Source: Burkholderiales bacterium UBA2463
GTDB taxonomy: Bacteria; Pseudomonadota; Gammaproteobacteria; Burkholderiales; Burkholderiaceae_A
NCBI GenBank assembly: GCA_002342295.1
Contig: DDPR01000008.1
Span: forward strand, 51,912 to 115,911
Length of the DNA stretch: 64,000 nt
Reading direction: 5' to 3'
A model generated the notes under the pieces. That model did no database searches and was not told the origin of the DNA. It was given only the letters and a program-made list of their open reading frames with translations. The number at the start of each line of letters is the position of its first letter. Position 1 is the first letter of the stretch. A program made the translations under genes and the position numbers. Positions 23,300 through 32,891 of the stretch are shown one piece after another.

Positions 23300-26200
23300 T
23301 CAGACCAAAACGCGCTCAATGCCTCCGTTGTTTGCCAGCGCAACATAGTCGGCCAGCCAGTCCTCGCCCAGGCTGTGGCGTGCCAATTCGACCACGATGT
23401 AATCGGCCTCGACGGTTGCATCCTCACCAAATCGAGACAGGCCCTGAAGACAGGACGGGCAGGAGGTGAGGACCTTCACCGGCGCCGAGGCATCAGTCGC
23501 CCGCAGTCTGTCGGCTCCTTTGCGCATCTCTTCTTCCTTGCGAAAGCGCACCTGCGTTGAGATGTCGGGCCGCGTAATGGCCAGGGTTCCTGATTCGCCA
23601 CAGCAGCGATCGTTCTTCTCCACCAGGCCATTGGCATCACTGTTCATGAGCGCATTGACCACCTTGAGCGGGCTGTGCTGCTTCATGGGACTGTGGCAGG
23701 GGTCGTGATACATGTAGCGGGTGCCCGTGACGCCGTCGATCCGAACGCCCTTCTCCATGAGGAACTCGTGGATGTCGAGGATTCGGCAGCCCGGGAAAAT
23801 CTTCTCAAACTCATAGCCAGCCAGCTGGTCGTAGCAGGTGCCACACGAGACCACGACCGTCTTGATGTCGAGGTAGTTCAGCGTGTTGGCCATGCGATGA
23901 AAGAGCACACGGTTATCGGTGATGATTTTTTCGGCCTTGTCGAACTGACCGCTTCCGCGCTGCGGATAGCCGCAGCAGAGGTAGCCCGGGGGAAGAACAG
24001 TTTGAACACCGACCTTCCAGAGCATGGCCTGCGTGGCCAGGCCCACCTGCGAGAAGAGACGCTCAGACCCGCAGCCAGGGAAGTAGAAAACGGCCTCTGC
24101 ATCGCTTGAGGTGGTCTTGGGGTTACGAATAATGGGCACGTAGCGGGCGTCTTCGATATCGAGCAGCGCACGTGCAGTCTTTTTGGGCAGGCTGCCGGGC
24201 ATCTTCTTGTTCACAAAGTGAATGACCTGCTCGCGAATGGGTGCGCGACCCAGACTCGCGGGCGGGCGCGCCGTCTGCTTTTTGGCCAGGCGAGCGAAGA
24301 GTTGGTTGGCCAGGCGCTGGGCCTTGTAGCCCCACTCGATCATGACCGTGCGGGTGAGGGCGATGGTCTCGGGATTTGTCGCATTGAGAAAGAACATGGA
24401 GGCCGCGGTGCCCGCATTGAATTTCTTCTTGCCCATTCGACGAAGGAGGTCGCGCATATTCATCGAGACCTCGCCGAAGTCGATATCGACTGGACAAGGC
24501 GTTGCGCATTTATGGCAGACCGTGCAATGGTCAGCGACATCGGCGAACTCATCCCAGTGGGCAATGGAGACGCCCCGACGGGTCTGCTCCTCATAGAGGA
24601 ATGCCTCGATGAGCAAAGAGGTTGCAAGAATCTTGTCTCTCGGTGAGTAGAGCAGATTGGCGCGAGGCGAATGAGTGGCGCACACGGGCTTACATTTGCC
24701 GCAACGCAGGCAGTTGGCAAAGGAGTCCGCAATGGAGCCGATGTCGCTCTGCTGAAGAATGAGGCTCTCCGACCCCATGAGGCCGAAGGACGGGGTATAG
24801 GCATTCCGCAGGTCTGCGCCCTCGAGCAGCTTGCCCGCGTTGAAGTGCTGGTTGGGGTCCACCTTCATCTTGTAGGCGTGGAAGGCGTCTTTCTCGGCCT
24901 GGCTGAGAAACTCCATCTTGGTGATGCCAATGCCGTGCTCACCCGAAATCACACCATCAAGGCCCTTTGCGATCTCCATGATGCGGGCCACGGCCGTGTG
25001 GGCCTCCTGAAGCATCTCGTAGTCGTCGGAATTCACCGGCAGGTTGGTGTGCACGTTGCCATCACCTGCGTGCATGTGCAGGGCGACAAAGACACGAGAC
25101 CGCAAAATGCGTTTGTGCGTGGCCTCGAGAAGCTCAAGCACAGGGGCATAGGCCAGACCGGTAAAGAGGTGCCGAAACTCTGCGCGCAGCTCTCGCTTCC
25201 AGGACACCCTCAGGGTGTGGTCCTGAAGCAGCTCACCCAGGGTGCTCGACCGCTTGTTTTGTGGAATCGACTCCAGAGGGATGCCCACTCGCTCAAGGGC
25301 CTCAGCCTGGCTCTGGGCGGCGGCATCGAGGTGGGCGAGCAGAAAACTCCAGCGATCCTCGACCATGCGCAGCGTTTCGCCAGCCGACTCGAGCCTGCGC
25401 TGCAGCTCAGCCTGCCGATCTTCCTGGGCATCGCCCTCTTCGGTCTTGTTGAGCATGAGCACACCGCGGCTCTGGGCGTCGTTAAGGGCCTGACGCAGCG
25501 CGCGGGTGAGCTTTAACTTGTTCGAAATAGAGAGCTCTATGTTGATGCGCTCGATGGCATTGGTGTACTCGCCCATGCGATTCAGGGGGATGACCACATC
25601 CTCATTAATCTTGAAGGCGTTGGTATGCCGAGCGATGGCTGCTGTGCGAGCGCGATCGACCCAGAAGGCCTTGCGGGCCTCGGCGGAGACCGCAACGAAC
25701 CCCTCCCCGGCGCGGCCATTGGCCAGGCGAATGACTTCGGATGCGGCCTTGGCCACCGCGTGATCATCGTCACCGACGATGTCTCCGATAAGCACCATCT
25801 TGGGCATGCTGCCGCGCTTACTCTTAGTGCTGTAGCCCACCGCCCTGAGATAACGCTCATCAAGATGCTCTAGGCCCGCAAGCTGCGCGCCGCCCGGCTT
25901 CTTATCCAGAAAGTCTTTGATGTCGACGATGGACGGAACAGCGTCTTGGGCGTTGCCGAAAAATTCGAGGCAGACCGTGCGAATGTGGGATGGCATGCGG
26001 TGCAACACCCAGTGGCAGCTTGTGATGAGTCCGTCACAGCCCTCTTTTTGAATGCCGGGCAGCTCGCCCAGCACCTTGTCGGTGACGTCTTTTCCAAGGC
26101 CCAGCCTTCGAAAGATGCGGCCCTCAAGCTTTACCTGTCTGCGCTCAAAGGGCTCGCCCCTGAAAGCGCCCTCGGCGGTATCCGATACAAACTGGTTCGG

Positions 26201-27289
26201 CAGATAGCGGCTGACCTCGAACTCAGCCCACTGGGCATCGTGAATCTTGCCCATGTTGTGACCCAGGCGCTTCACCTCGAGCCAGTTGCCCCTGGGGTCG
26301 ACCATGCGCCATGAGGCGAGGTTGTCGATGGCGGTGCCCCAGAGCACCGCTTTTTTTCCGCCTGCGTTCATGGCGATGTTCCCGCCCACACAGCTCGCAT
26401 CTGCAGAGGTGGGGTCGACCGCGAAGACCAGCCCTTGAGCGTCAGCCGCATCGGACACCCGACGGGTGACCACGCCAGCGCCCGCAAAAATGGTGGACAC
26501 CGAATGGTCCATTCCCGGCAGAGCGGTCTTGCGAACCAAGCCCAGTGAATCGAGCTTTTCGGTGTTGATGACAACCGAGAGCGGCGTAAGCGGGACTGCG
26601 CCCCCTGTATAGCCTGTTCCCCCTCCACGCGGGATGATGGTGAGGCCAAGCTCAATGCAGGCTGACACCAGAGGCGCCATCTCGGCCTCCGTGTCAGGCA
26701 CGAGCACCACGAAGGGTAGCTCTACACGCCAGTCGGTCGCGTCTGTGATGTGCGAGACACGAGCAAGTCCATCGAAGCGGATGTTCTGCTTGTGAGTAAT
26801 GCGAGAGAGCCTGCGCAAGACCTTGCGACGCAGGGTGAGCGCCTGCTCAAAGTCGCAGGCAAAGCGTCTCACCGCGGCGCGAGCCAGATCGAGGAGTTCT
26901 GCGACCCGACGATCACGCTGCGCGCCTGGGGAGCCCGGTGCTTCGGAGGCACGCCTGCGATCGACCTCGGCGAGGCGATGATTAAGGGCCTCGATGAGCT
27001 GCTCCCGACGTCGGGGGTTTTGAAGCAGATCGTCTTGGAGGTAGGGGTTGCGCGCAACGACCCAGATGTCGCCCAAGACCTCGTAGAGCATGCGGGCGGA
27101 GCGACCGGTTTTTCGTTCCTGCCGCAGCTCAGAGATGAGCGCCCACCCCCGGTCTCCGAGGACGCGAAGCACGATCTCTCGGTCCGAGAAGGAGGTGTAG
27201 TTGTATGGAATTTCCCGCAGTCGAGCTCCGGCCGGATTGTTCTCGGCACCAGTCTGGGCCAGAACGGCGGGGTGCAGGGGAGCGTTCAT
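23300..27289 (-). CDS. Giant FAD/Fe-S oxidoreductase (DUF3683, FAD oxidase, CCG domains)
   Basis: A 1329-residue protein. In order: DUF3683-type N-terminus (1-180), FAD-binding type 4 domain (about 200-420, PRGGGTGYTGGAVPL and GGNIAMNAGGKKAVLWG), FAD-oxidase C-terminal domain with MHAGDGNVHTN and GEHGIG, two [4Fe-4S] motifs (CLRCGKCKPVC and CTVCHKCATPCP) and two CCG-type cysteine-rich domains (CCGYPQ, CCGESG). This fuses a D-2-hydroxyacid dehydrogenase of the GlcD/DLD type to a GlpC-like Fe-S subunit. D-lactate is a likely substrate but not proven. It is divergent from ilvA across 45 bases. The architecture is known in Burkholderiales. Confidence 0.88.
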   Translation of the reverse strand: MNAPLHPAVLAQTGAENNPAGARLREIPYNYTSFSDREIVLRVLGDRGWALISELRQERKTGRSARMLYEVLGDIWVVARNPYLQDDLLQNPRRREQLIEALNHRLAEVDRRRASEAPGSPGAQRDRRVAELLDLARAAVRRFACDFEQALTLRRKVLRRLSRITHKQNIRFDGLARVSHITDATDWRVELPFVVLVPDTEAEMAPLVSACIELGLTIIPRGGGTGYTGGAVPLTPLSVVINTEKLDSLGLVRKTALPGMDHSVSTIFAGAGVVTRRVSDAADAQGLVFAVDPTSADASCVGGNIAMNAGGKKAVLWGTAIDNLASWRMVDPRGNWLEVKRLGHNMGKIHDAQWAEFEVSRYLPNQFVSDTAEGAFRGEPFERRQVKLEGRIFRRLGLGKDVTDKVLGELPGIQKEGCDGLITSCHWVLHRMPSHIRTVCLEFFGNAQDAVPSIVDIKDFLDKKPGGAQLAGLEHLDERYLRAVGYSTKSKRGSMPKMVLIGDIVGDDDHAVAKAASEVIRLANGRAGEGFVAVSAEARKAFWVDRARTAAIARHTNAFKINEDVVIPLNRMGEYTNAIERINIELSISNKLKLTRALRQALNDAQSRGVLMLNKTEEGDAQEDRQAELQRRLESAGETLRMVEDRWSFLLAHLDAAAQSQAEALERVGIPLESIPQNKRSSTLGELLQDHTLRVSWKRELRAEFRHLFTGLAYAPVLELLEATHKRILRSRVFVALHMHAGDGNVHTNLPVNSDDYEMLQEAHTAVARIMEIAKGLDGVISGEHGIGITKMEFLSQAEKDAFHAYKMKVDPNQHFNAGKLLEGADLRNAYTPSFGLMGSESLILQQSDIGSIADSFANCLRCGKCKPVCATHSPRANLLYSPRDKILATSLLIEAFLYEEQTRRGVSIAHWDEFADVADHCTVCHKCATPCPVDIDFGEVSMNMRDLLRRMGKKKFNAGTAASMFFLNATNPETIALTRTVMIEWGYKAQRLANQLFARLAKKQTARPPASLGRAPIREQVIHFVNKKMPGSLPKKTARALLDIEDARYVPIIRNPKTTSSDAEAVFYFPGCGSERLFSQVGLATQAMLWKVGVQTVLPPGYLCCGYPQRGSGQFDKAEKIITDNRVLFHRMANTLNYLDIKTVVVSCGTCYDQLAGYEFEKIFPGCRILDIHEFLMEKGVRIDGVTGTRYMYHDPCHSPMKQHSPLKVVNALMNSDANGLVEKNDRCCGESGTLAITRPDISTQVRFRKEEEMRKGADRLRATDASAPVKVLTSCPSCLQGLSRFGEDATVEADYIVVELARHSLGEDWLADYVALANNGGIERVLV

Positions 27290-27334
27290 AGAGCAGTGGA
27301 TTCTAGCTTTAAACTCCCCGCAAGGGAGTATTCA
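27290..27334. promoter_or_regulatory. Divergent gap between the FAD/Fe-S oxidoreductase and ilvA genes
   Basis: Only 45 bases separate the two start codons, so promoters must overlap or lie within the opposite gene. AGGGAG at about 27323 is the ilvA Shine-Dalgarno sequence. I see no convincing -35/-10 pair. Confidence 0.35.
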
Positions 27335-28885
27335 ATGGGTGCGGCAATGGGTTCTGATTACCTGCGCAAGATTCTGACTGCGCGCGTCTATGACGTAGCG
27401 ATTGAGACTGCGCTTGATCGCGCGCCGTCCCTCAGTCGCCGGCTGGGTTGTGAGGTCTTTCTCAAGCGAGAGGACACCCAGCCCGTCTTCTCATTCAAGC
27501 TACGAGGCGCTTACAACAAGATGGCCCAGCTTGCCCCCGAGCAGCTCGCCAAGGGGGTGATCGCCGCCTCAGCGGGCAATCATGCCCAGGGCGTTGCGCT
27601 CTCGGCACGAGAGCTGGGATGCAGGGCGGTCATCGTGATGCCAGTCACCACCCCCAGCGTGAAGATCGAGGCCGTGCGCAACTGGGGCGCCGAGGTGGTC
27701 CTTGAAGGCGATTCCTACTCCGACGCTTACGCGCACGCTGTCACCCTTCAGCAGGCCCAGGGGCTCACCTTTGTTCATCCATTCGATGACCCGGATGTGA
27801 TTGCGGGCCAGGGCACGGTGGCCATGGAGATCCTTCGCCAGCACGCGGCCCCCATTGATGCCATTTTTGTGGCCGTCGGTGGCGGCGGGCTCATCGCTGG
27901 CGTTGCGGCCTATGTGAAGCAGCTGCGACCAGAGACCCGGGTGATTGGCGTGCAGACCCGAGACTCCGATGCCATGAGCCAGTCGCTAGAAAGAGGCGCG
28001 CGCGTCACGCTCCCCGAGGTTGGGCTCTTCTCGGATGGCACCGCAGTGAAACAGGTTGGCGAAGAGACCTTTCGGCTTGCCCAGCTCTATGTGGACGAGA
28101 TGGTCTTGGTTGACACCGATGCGGTCTGTGCAGCCATTAAAGATGTCTACGAGGACACCCGAGCCATCGAGGAGCCTGCTGGCGCCTTGGCCATTGCCGG
28201 CATGAAGGCCTGGGTGGCTCAGCACGGACCTAAGCGGGCCGCTGGCTCGCCCAGAACTCTCGTGGCGATTGCCTGCGGTGCCAACATGAACTTCGATCGC
28301 CTGCGGTTTGTGAGCGAGAGAAGCGAGATCGGTGAGCAGCGGGAGGCCGTCTTTGCCGTCACCATCCCGGAAGAGCGGGGCAGCTTTAAACGCTTCTGCG
28401 GTCTTTTGGGCCACCACAACGTCACCGAGTTCAATTATCGAATTGCAGACGAACAGGCCGCGCACATTTTTCTTGGGCTGCAGGTGTCAAGTCGTCAAGA
28501 GGCAACCGAGATCGCGGACGCCCTCGTGTCTGCGGGGTTTGCAACGCTCGACCTCTCAGATGACGAGGTGGCGAAGTCGCATCTGAGGCACATGGTGGGA
28601 GGCCGATCTGGTCTTGCACGAAACGAGCGCCTCTACCGCTTTGAGTTCCCGGAGCGGCCCGGCGCACTCATGCGCTTTCTCTCGCACATGAACCCGAGCT
28701 GGAATATTTCGCTCTTTCACTACCGCAACCATGGTGCCGACTACGGCCGAATTCTGGTGGGCATGCAGGTGCCTGAGAACGATGAGCAGGACTTCGAGGC
28801 CTTTCTCACCACCCTGGGCTACCCGCACTGGGACGAGTCTCAGCATCCGGCCTACCAGTTGTTTCTGGGGTGTCAGACGGGCTGA
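27335..28885 (+). CDS. ilvA: Threonine dehydratase, biosynthetic
   Basis: First step of isoleucine synthesis: threonine to 2-oxobutanoate. The catalytic domain has PLP Lys55 in FSFKLRGAYNK, SAGNHAQG and the glycine loop GGGGLIAG. Two C-terminal ACT-like regulatory domains (each beginning REAVFAVTIPEERGSF or ERLYRFEFPERPGAL) allow feedback by isoleucine and mark it as the biosynthetic form. Length is 516. ATG 27335 is chosen because AGGGAG lies about 7 bases upstream; ATG 27347 is an alternative. Confidence 0.95.
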   Translation: MGAAMGSDYLRKILTARVYDVAIETALDRAPSLSRRLGCEVFLKREDTQPVFSFKLRGAYNKMAQLAPEQLAKGVIAASAGNHAQGVALSARELGCRAVIVMPVTTPSVKIEAVRNWGAEVVLEGDSYSDAYAHAVTLQQAQGLTFVHPFDDPDVIAGQGTVAMEILRQHAAPIDAIFVAVGGGGLIAGVAAYVKQLRPETRVIGVQTRDSDAMSQSLERGARVTLPEVGLFSDGTAVKQVGEETFRLAQLYVDEMVLVDTDAVCAAIKDVYEDTRAIEEPAGALAIAGMKAWVAQHGPKRAAGSPRTLVAIACGANMNFDRLRFVSERSEIGEQREAVFAVTIPEERGSFKRFCGLLGHHNVTEFNYRIADEQAAHIFLGLQVSSRQEATEIADALVSAGFATLDLSDDEVAKSHLRHMVGGRSGLARNERLYRFEFPERPGALMRFLSHMNPSWNISLFHYRNHGADYGRILVGMQVPENDEQDFEAFLTTLGYPHWDESQHPAYQLFLGCQTG

Positions 28886-28948
28886 CACAGGCCCTAGAAC
28901 ACCGCGTCTCTCGCGCCTACCCTGCGCTCATTTCGAGCGGGGGCATCA

Positions 28949-29641
28949 ATGACTCAGCATCCGGTTGCAGTGGTAGAGGACGATTCTCGTATGGCCCGAC
29001 AGTCCTGCGACGTCATCACATCCTTGGGATGGCAGCCGAGGCATTTCGCCAAGGGCCGGGCCTTTTTGCAGAGCCTGAGAACCCAGCCCTTTGACGCGGT
29101 CTTGCTTGATCTGCGCCTGCCCGACATGAGTGGCCTAGACATCCTGAATGCGCTGCCGCTTGGTCATCGCTGCCCCGTGATCATGGTGACGAGCAGCGCG
29201 GACGAATCAAGCCTTCTCGCCGCCTTTGATGGCGGGGTCCGCGACTATGTCACCAAGCCCTTTCGAAGCCGAGAGCTGGGGGCTCGGCTTGGCGCCCTCC
29301 TCTCTCGCTCGGGGGTGCAGCCCGCGCGCGAGATCTTGACCGTGAGGGACCTGCAAATTGATCTGCACCCCGAGTCGCAGCCCATCGTATTTCGAGGGTC
29401 CGAGGCCATTGTCCTGACCGAGAAGGAATTTCGATGTGCGCAGCTTTTGCTGGCCTGCGCCGGGCGTACCGTCTCGCGCGACGCGCTACGTCTTCGGGTC
29501 TGGCACCTCAGCGAGGCTGTGCAGACGCGCACCATCGACACCCATGTGTCTCGGGTGCGATGCAAGCTGGGGCTCTGGCCCGAGCATGGGTTTAGCCTGC
29601 GCTCCATCTACGGTGTGGGCTGGCGACTGGAAGTCTCGTAG
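28949..29641 (+). CDS. Orphan OmpR-family response regulator
   Basis: A 230-residue two-domain regulator: receiver with acidic E10-D11-D12, phospho-acceptor Asp54 (LLDLRLPDMSG), VTSSA and TKPF, then a winged-helix domain (LTEKEFRCAQLLL...RTIDTHVSRVRCKL, YGVGWRLE). The strong GGGGGC before the ATG could act as ribosome-binding site. No kinase gene is adjacent, unlike most OmpR regulators. It lies between ilvA and hemA, 12 bases from hemA, so it may be co-transcribed with haem synthesis. Target unknown. Confidence 0.88.
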   Translation: MTQHPVAVVEDDSRMARQSCDVITSLGWQPRHFAKGRAFLQSLRTQPFDAVLLDLRLPDMSGLDILNALPLGHRCPVIMVTSSADESSLLAAFDGGVRDYVTKPFRSRELGARLGALLSRSGVQPAREILTVRDLQIDLHPESQPIVFRGSEAIVLTEKEFRCAQLLLACAGRTVSRDALRLRVWHLSEAVQTRTIDTHVSRVRCKLGLWPEHGFSLRSIYGVGWRLEVS

Positions 29642-29652
29642 AATCGGGGCCT

Positions 29653-30924
29653 ATGCAGCTTCTTGCCATAGGCCTGAACCACCAGTCTGCACCGCTGGCA
29701 CTGCGCGAGAGGCTGGCCTTTCCGGGCGACCAGCTTCGTCAAGGCCTTGGGGAGCTGCGCGAGGCCATTTCAGATTCGGCGCCCGAGCAAGCCATCCTCT
29801 CGACCTGTAATCGAACCGAGTTGTATCTGGCCACCAAAGAAGCCTCGGCAGCGCGAGAGCAGGCACTCGACTGGCTCTCTCATCGCTCCAATATGTCCCA
29901 GCCTCAGCTCGCTGCCCATCTCTATGAGCACGTCGACCCCAAGGCGGTTCGCCATATTTTTCGCGTGGCCAGCGGGCTAGACTCGATGGTGCTCGGTGAG
30001 CCTCAGATTCTGGGCCAGCTGAAACAGGCTGCTCGGGAGGCCCATGAGTCGGGCAGTCTGGGCCTGCACCTGCATCAGCTCTTTCAGAGGGCATTCTCGG
30101 TGGCCAAGGAAGTCCGCAGCGACACCGCCATTGGAGAGGCCTCGGTCTCGATGGCCGCAGCCTCCGTGAAGCTGTCCCAACGCATCTTCGGAGACCTCTC
30201 CAAGACCTCAATGCTCTTTATAGGCGCAGGCGAAATGATTGGCCTGTGCCTTGCACACTTTGCCGCCCATCACCCCCAGAAGCTTGCCGTGGCCAACCGA
30301 ACGGTCTCGCGAGGCGAGGCGCTCGCGCGCGAATACGGTGGGCAGGCCCTCGCACTCACCAGTCTCTCGGAGCGGCTACACGAGTTCGACATTGTGGTGA
30401 GCTGCACCGCCAGCAGCCTGCCCATCCTGGGGCTGGGTCTCATTGAGCGCGCCCTCAAGAAGCGTCGCCATCGACCCATTTTTCTGGTTGACCTTGCCGT
30501 TCCTCGAGACATTGAAGCCGAGGTGTCGAGCCTCTCCGATGCCTTTCTCTACACCGTGGATGATCTCGGTGCGATGGTGCAAGAGGGGCATCAGGCGAGA
30601 AAAGAGGCTGTGGGGCAGGCCGAGGCCATCATCGATCAGGGTGTGCAGACCTTCTTGCAGTGGAAAGAGAGTCGACAGGCCGTGCCACTCATTCGCGCTC
30701 TGGGTGCGCATGTGGAGGCCCTGCAGGAGCAGGAGCTCGCCCTCGCCCAACGACGCCTGGCCAAGGGGGATTCCACTGAGGACGTGCTGCGAGCCCTGGC
30801 CCATGGCCTCTCACAAAAGATGCTGCATGGCGCCTATTCTAGCCTGTCGAGCGCCGATCCACACACGCGTGACGAGGCGGCCGCTCAGGTCAAGCGCCTC
30901 TTTCGTCTTCCAGACTCGCTCTAG
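29653..30924 (+). CDS. hemA: Glutamyl-tRNA reductase
   Basis: NADPH reduction of Glu-tRNA to glutamate-1-semialdehyde, the first committed step of C5 haem synthesis. The catalytic Cys52 is in STCNRTELY; GEPQILGQLKQA, GAGEMIGLC and ANRTVSRGEALA are family motifs, and the C-terminal dimerisation helix is present. Length 423 is normal. The hemA-prfA-prmC-grxD order is common in betaproteobacteria. Confidence 0.96.
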   Translation: MQLLAIGLNHQSAPLALRERLAFPGDQLRQGLGELREAISDSAPEQAILSTCNRTELYLATKEASAAREQALDWLSHRSNMSQPQLAAHLYEHVDPKAVRHIFRVASGLDSMVLGEPQILGQLKQAAREAHESGSLGLHLHQLFQRAFSVAKEVRSDTAIGEASVSMAAASVKLSQRIFGDLSKTSMLFIGAGEMIGLCLAHFAAHHPQKLAVANRTVSRGEALAREYGGQALALTSLSERLHEFDIVVSCTASSLPILGLGLIERALKKRRHRPIFLVDLAVPRDIEAEVSSLSDAFLYTVDDLGAMVQEGHQARKEAVGQAEAIIDQGVQTFLQWKESRQAVPLIRALGAHVEALQEQELALAQRRLAKGDSTEDVLRALAHGLSQKMLHGAYSSLSSADPHTRDEAAAQVKRLFRLPDSL

Positions 30925-30933
30925 GGGTGATTG

Positions 30934-32016
30934 ATGAAACCCAGCCTGCTGGCCAAGCTGCAGCAGCTTAAGGCGCGTTTTGCCGCCGTGGAGGCTGAGC
31001 TCTCCGACCCGGAGATCGCCTCGCGCATGTCGGACTACCGCCGCCTCACCAAGGAGCGGTCGGACCTCGCGCCCATCGTCGATGAGTTTGACGCTCACCA
31101 GAGTGCCGAGCGTGACCTCAAGGAGGTGCACCAGTGGCTGAGTGACCCTGAACTCAAGGACTTCGCCTCCGATGAGCAGGCCAGGCTCAAAGAGCTCCTC
31201 GCACAAAAAGAGGCGGGACTCCAGAAACTGCTGCTACCCAAGGACCCCAACGATGAACGCAACGTGATTCTTGAGATTCGTGCGGGCACCGGGGGAGATG
31301 AGTCTGCCCTCTTCGCTAGTGACCTGTTGCGTATGTATATGCGTTATGCAGAACGTCAGCGCTGGCAGGCCGAGGTCTTGTCGGGACACGAGAGCGATCT
31401 GGGCGGCTACAGGGAGGTGATTGTTCGGCTCGCAGGAGACAAGGTCTACTCGCGCCTTAAGTTTGAATCGGGCGGTCATCGTGTTCAGCGTGTGCCCGCC
31501 ACCGAGACGCAGGGTCGAATCCACACCTCTGCCTGCACTGTGGCCGTGCTCCCCGAAGCGGATGAGGTGGGTGAGGTGGTCTTCTCGCCAGATGAGCTTC
31601 GAATCGATGTCTTTCGCGCATCAGGCGCGGGTGGTCAGCACGTGAACAAGACGGAGTCGGCGGTTCGCATCACTCACCTGCCCACCGGCATCGTGGCGGA
31701 GTGCCAAGACGATCGAAGCCAGCACAAGAACAAAGAGCGCGCCCTGAAGGTGTTGGCAGCCCGCGTGCGAGACCGTCAACTGGCCGCTGCCCAGGAGAAA
31801 GAGGCCAGCGCGAGGAAACTCATGATTGGCTCGGGTGATCGATCGGAACGCATCCGCACCTATAACTTTCCACAGGGTCGAATCACCGACCACCGAATCA
31901 ACCTCACGCTCTACAAGATTGACCAGATCATGGACGGCGATTTGAATGAAATGACAGATGCCCTCATCGCGGAGCATCAGGCCGAACAGCTCTCGGCCCT
32001 AGGAGAAGACGCCTAG
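30934..32016 (+). CDS. prfA: Peptide chain release factor 1
   Basis: RF1 releases peptides at UAA and UAG. The GGQ motif (about 233-235, in GAGGQHVNKTES) and the specificity loop region (RVPATETQGRIHTSA) are present. At 360 residues it is normal. ATG 30934 follows GGGGTG by about 6 bases; a TTG three bases upstream is also in frame. The next gene, prmC, methylates this GGQ glutamine. Confidence 0.96.
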   Translation: MKPSLLAKLQQLKARFAAVEAELSDPEIASRMSDYRRLTKERSDLAPIVDEFDAHQSAERDLKEVHQWLSDPELKDFASDEQARLKELLAQKEAGLQKLLLPKDPNDERNVILEIRAGTGGDESALFASDLLRMYMRYAERQRWQAEVLSGHESDLGGYREVIVRLAGDKVYSRLKFESGGHRVQRVPATETQGRIHTSACTVAVLPEADEVGEVVFSPDELRIDVFRASGAGGQHVNKTESAVRITHLPTGIVAECQDDRSQHKNKERALKVLAARVRDRQLAAAQEKEASARKLMIGSGDRSERIRTYNFPQGRITDHRINLTLYKIDQIMDGDLNEMTDALIAEHQAEQLSALGEDA

Positions 32017-32856
32017 ATGGCGGAGGTGCCCCAGATATCGCGACTTGAAGAGCTTGCGATTCTGGAGTGGGTGAGCGGCAAGCCCAGGAGCTGGCTGCTT
32101 GCACGATCGGAGCCTGAGCGAGACGCGCAGCTCACACCTGGTGAACGGGCCCTCGCCCAAAGACTGAGTGCGCGACGAGTCGCGGGCGAGCCCCTTGCCT
32201 ACCTGCTTGGGTTCCGCGAGTTCTACGGCCATCGCTTCTGGGTGAATGCTCAGACCCTCATTCCCAGATCGGACACCGAGCTCTTGGTGGACGAGGCCCT
32301 GGCCCTCCTGCGCGCGCGAGACCGTGGGGAGCCCCTTCGAGTGCTTGAACTGGGTACCGGATCGGGCTGCATCATCATCTCGATTGCCCTGGCCGCCAGG
32401 TCGCAGAGCCTTGCGCTCGAGGCCGTGGCGAGCGACATTCACCCAGGTGCAGCTGCAATGGCAAGAAACAATGCGCGCTGGCACGGCATTCCGCTCCCCG
32501 TATTTGAGGGGAGCTGGTGTCACGCACTTCCCCAAAACCTCGGGGCCTTCGACCTCATCGTCTCGAACCCCCCCTATGTCGGCGCCGGTGACCCGCACCT
32601 GACGCAGGGCGATCTGCGCTTTGAGCCCCCCCTCGCCCTCGTGGGGCAGGCACCATCGGCGGACGGGCTTGCAGACTTGATGGCCATTGGATCCCAGGTG
32701 GGAGGGTGGCTCGCGCCCGGGGGGCATGTGCTGGTTGAGCACGGCACGGACCAACAAGAAGCGGTGATGGCGATCTTTGAAAACGTGGGTTTCAGAGGGG
32801 TTTTAGGCCTCAAAGACCTTGCGGGACGCCCCAGAGCGGTTCGCGCTCATCTATGA
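32017..32856 (+). CDS. prmC: Release factor glutamine methyltransferase
   Basis: N5-glutamine methylation of the GGQ motif of RF1/RF2. The SAM motif LELGTGSGCI and the glutamine-binding NPPY (Asn184-Tyr187) are intact, preceded by PLAYLLGFREFYG and the RSDTELL stretch typical of the family. It begins on the base after the prfA stop, so it is coupled to its substrate's gene. Length 279 is usual. Confidence 0.95.
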   Translation: MAEVPQISRLEELAILEWVSGKPRSWLLARSEPERDAQLTPGERALAQRLSARRVAGEPLAYLLGFREFYGHRFWVNAQTLIPRSDTELLVDEALALLRARDRGEPLRVLELGTGSGCIIISIALAARSQSLALEAVASDIHPGAAAMARNNARWHGIPLPVFEGSWCHALPQNLGAFDLIVSNPPYVGAGDPHLTQGDLRFEPPLALVGQAPSADGLADLMAIGSQVGGWLAPGGHVLVEHGTDQQEAVMAIFENVGFRGVLGLKDLAGRPRAVRAHL

Positions 32857-32891
32857 TTCAGTCAATCAGGATTTACAAAGGAACTCCCGCT

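Noticed and set aside
26750..27334. N-terminal extension of ilvA by 195 codons
   Set aside because: The extension lies antisense within the FAD/Fe-S oxidoreductase gene and has no conserved sequence; the Shine-Dalgarno and family N-terminus place the start at 27335.
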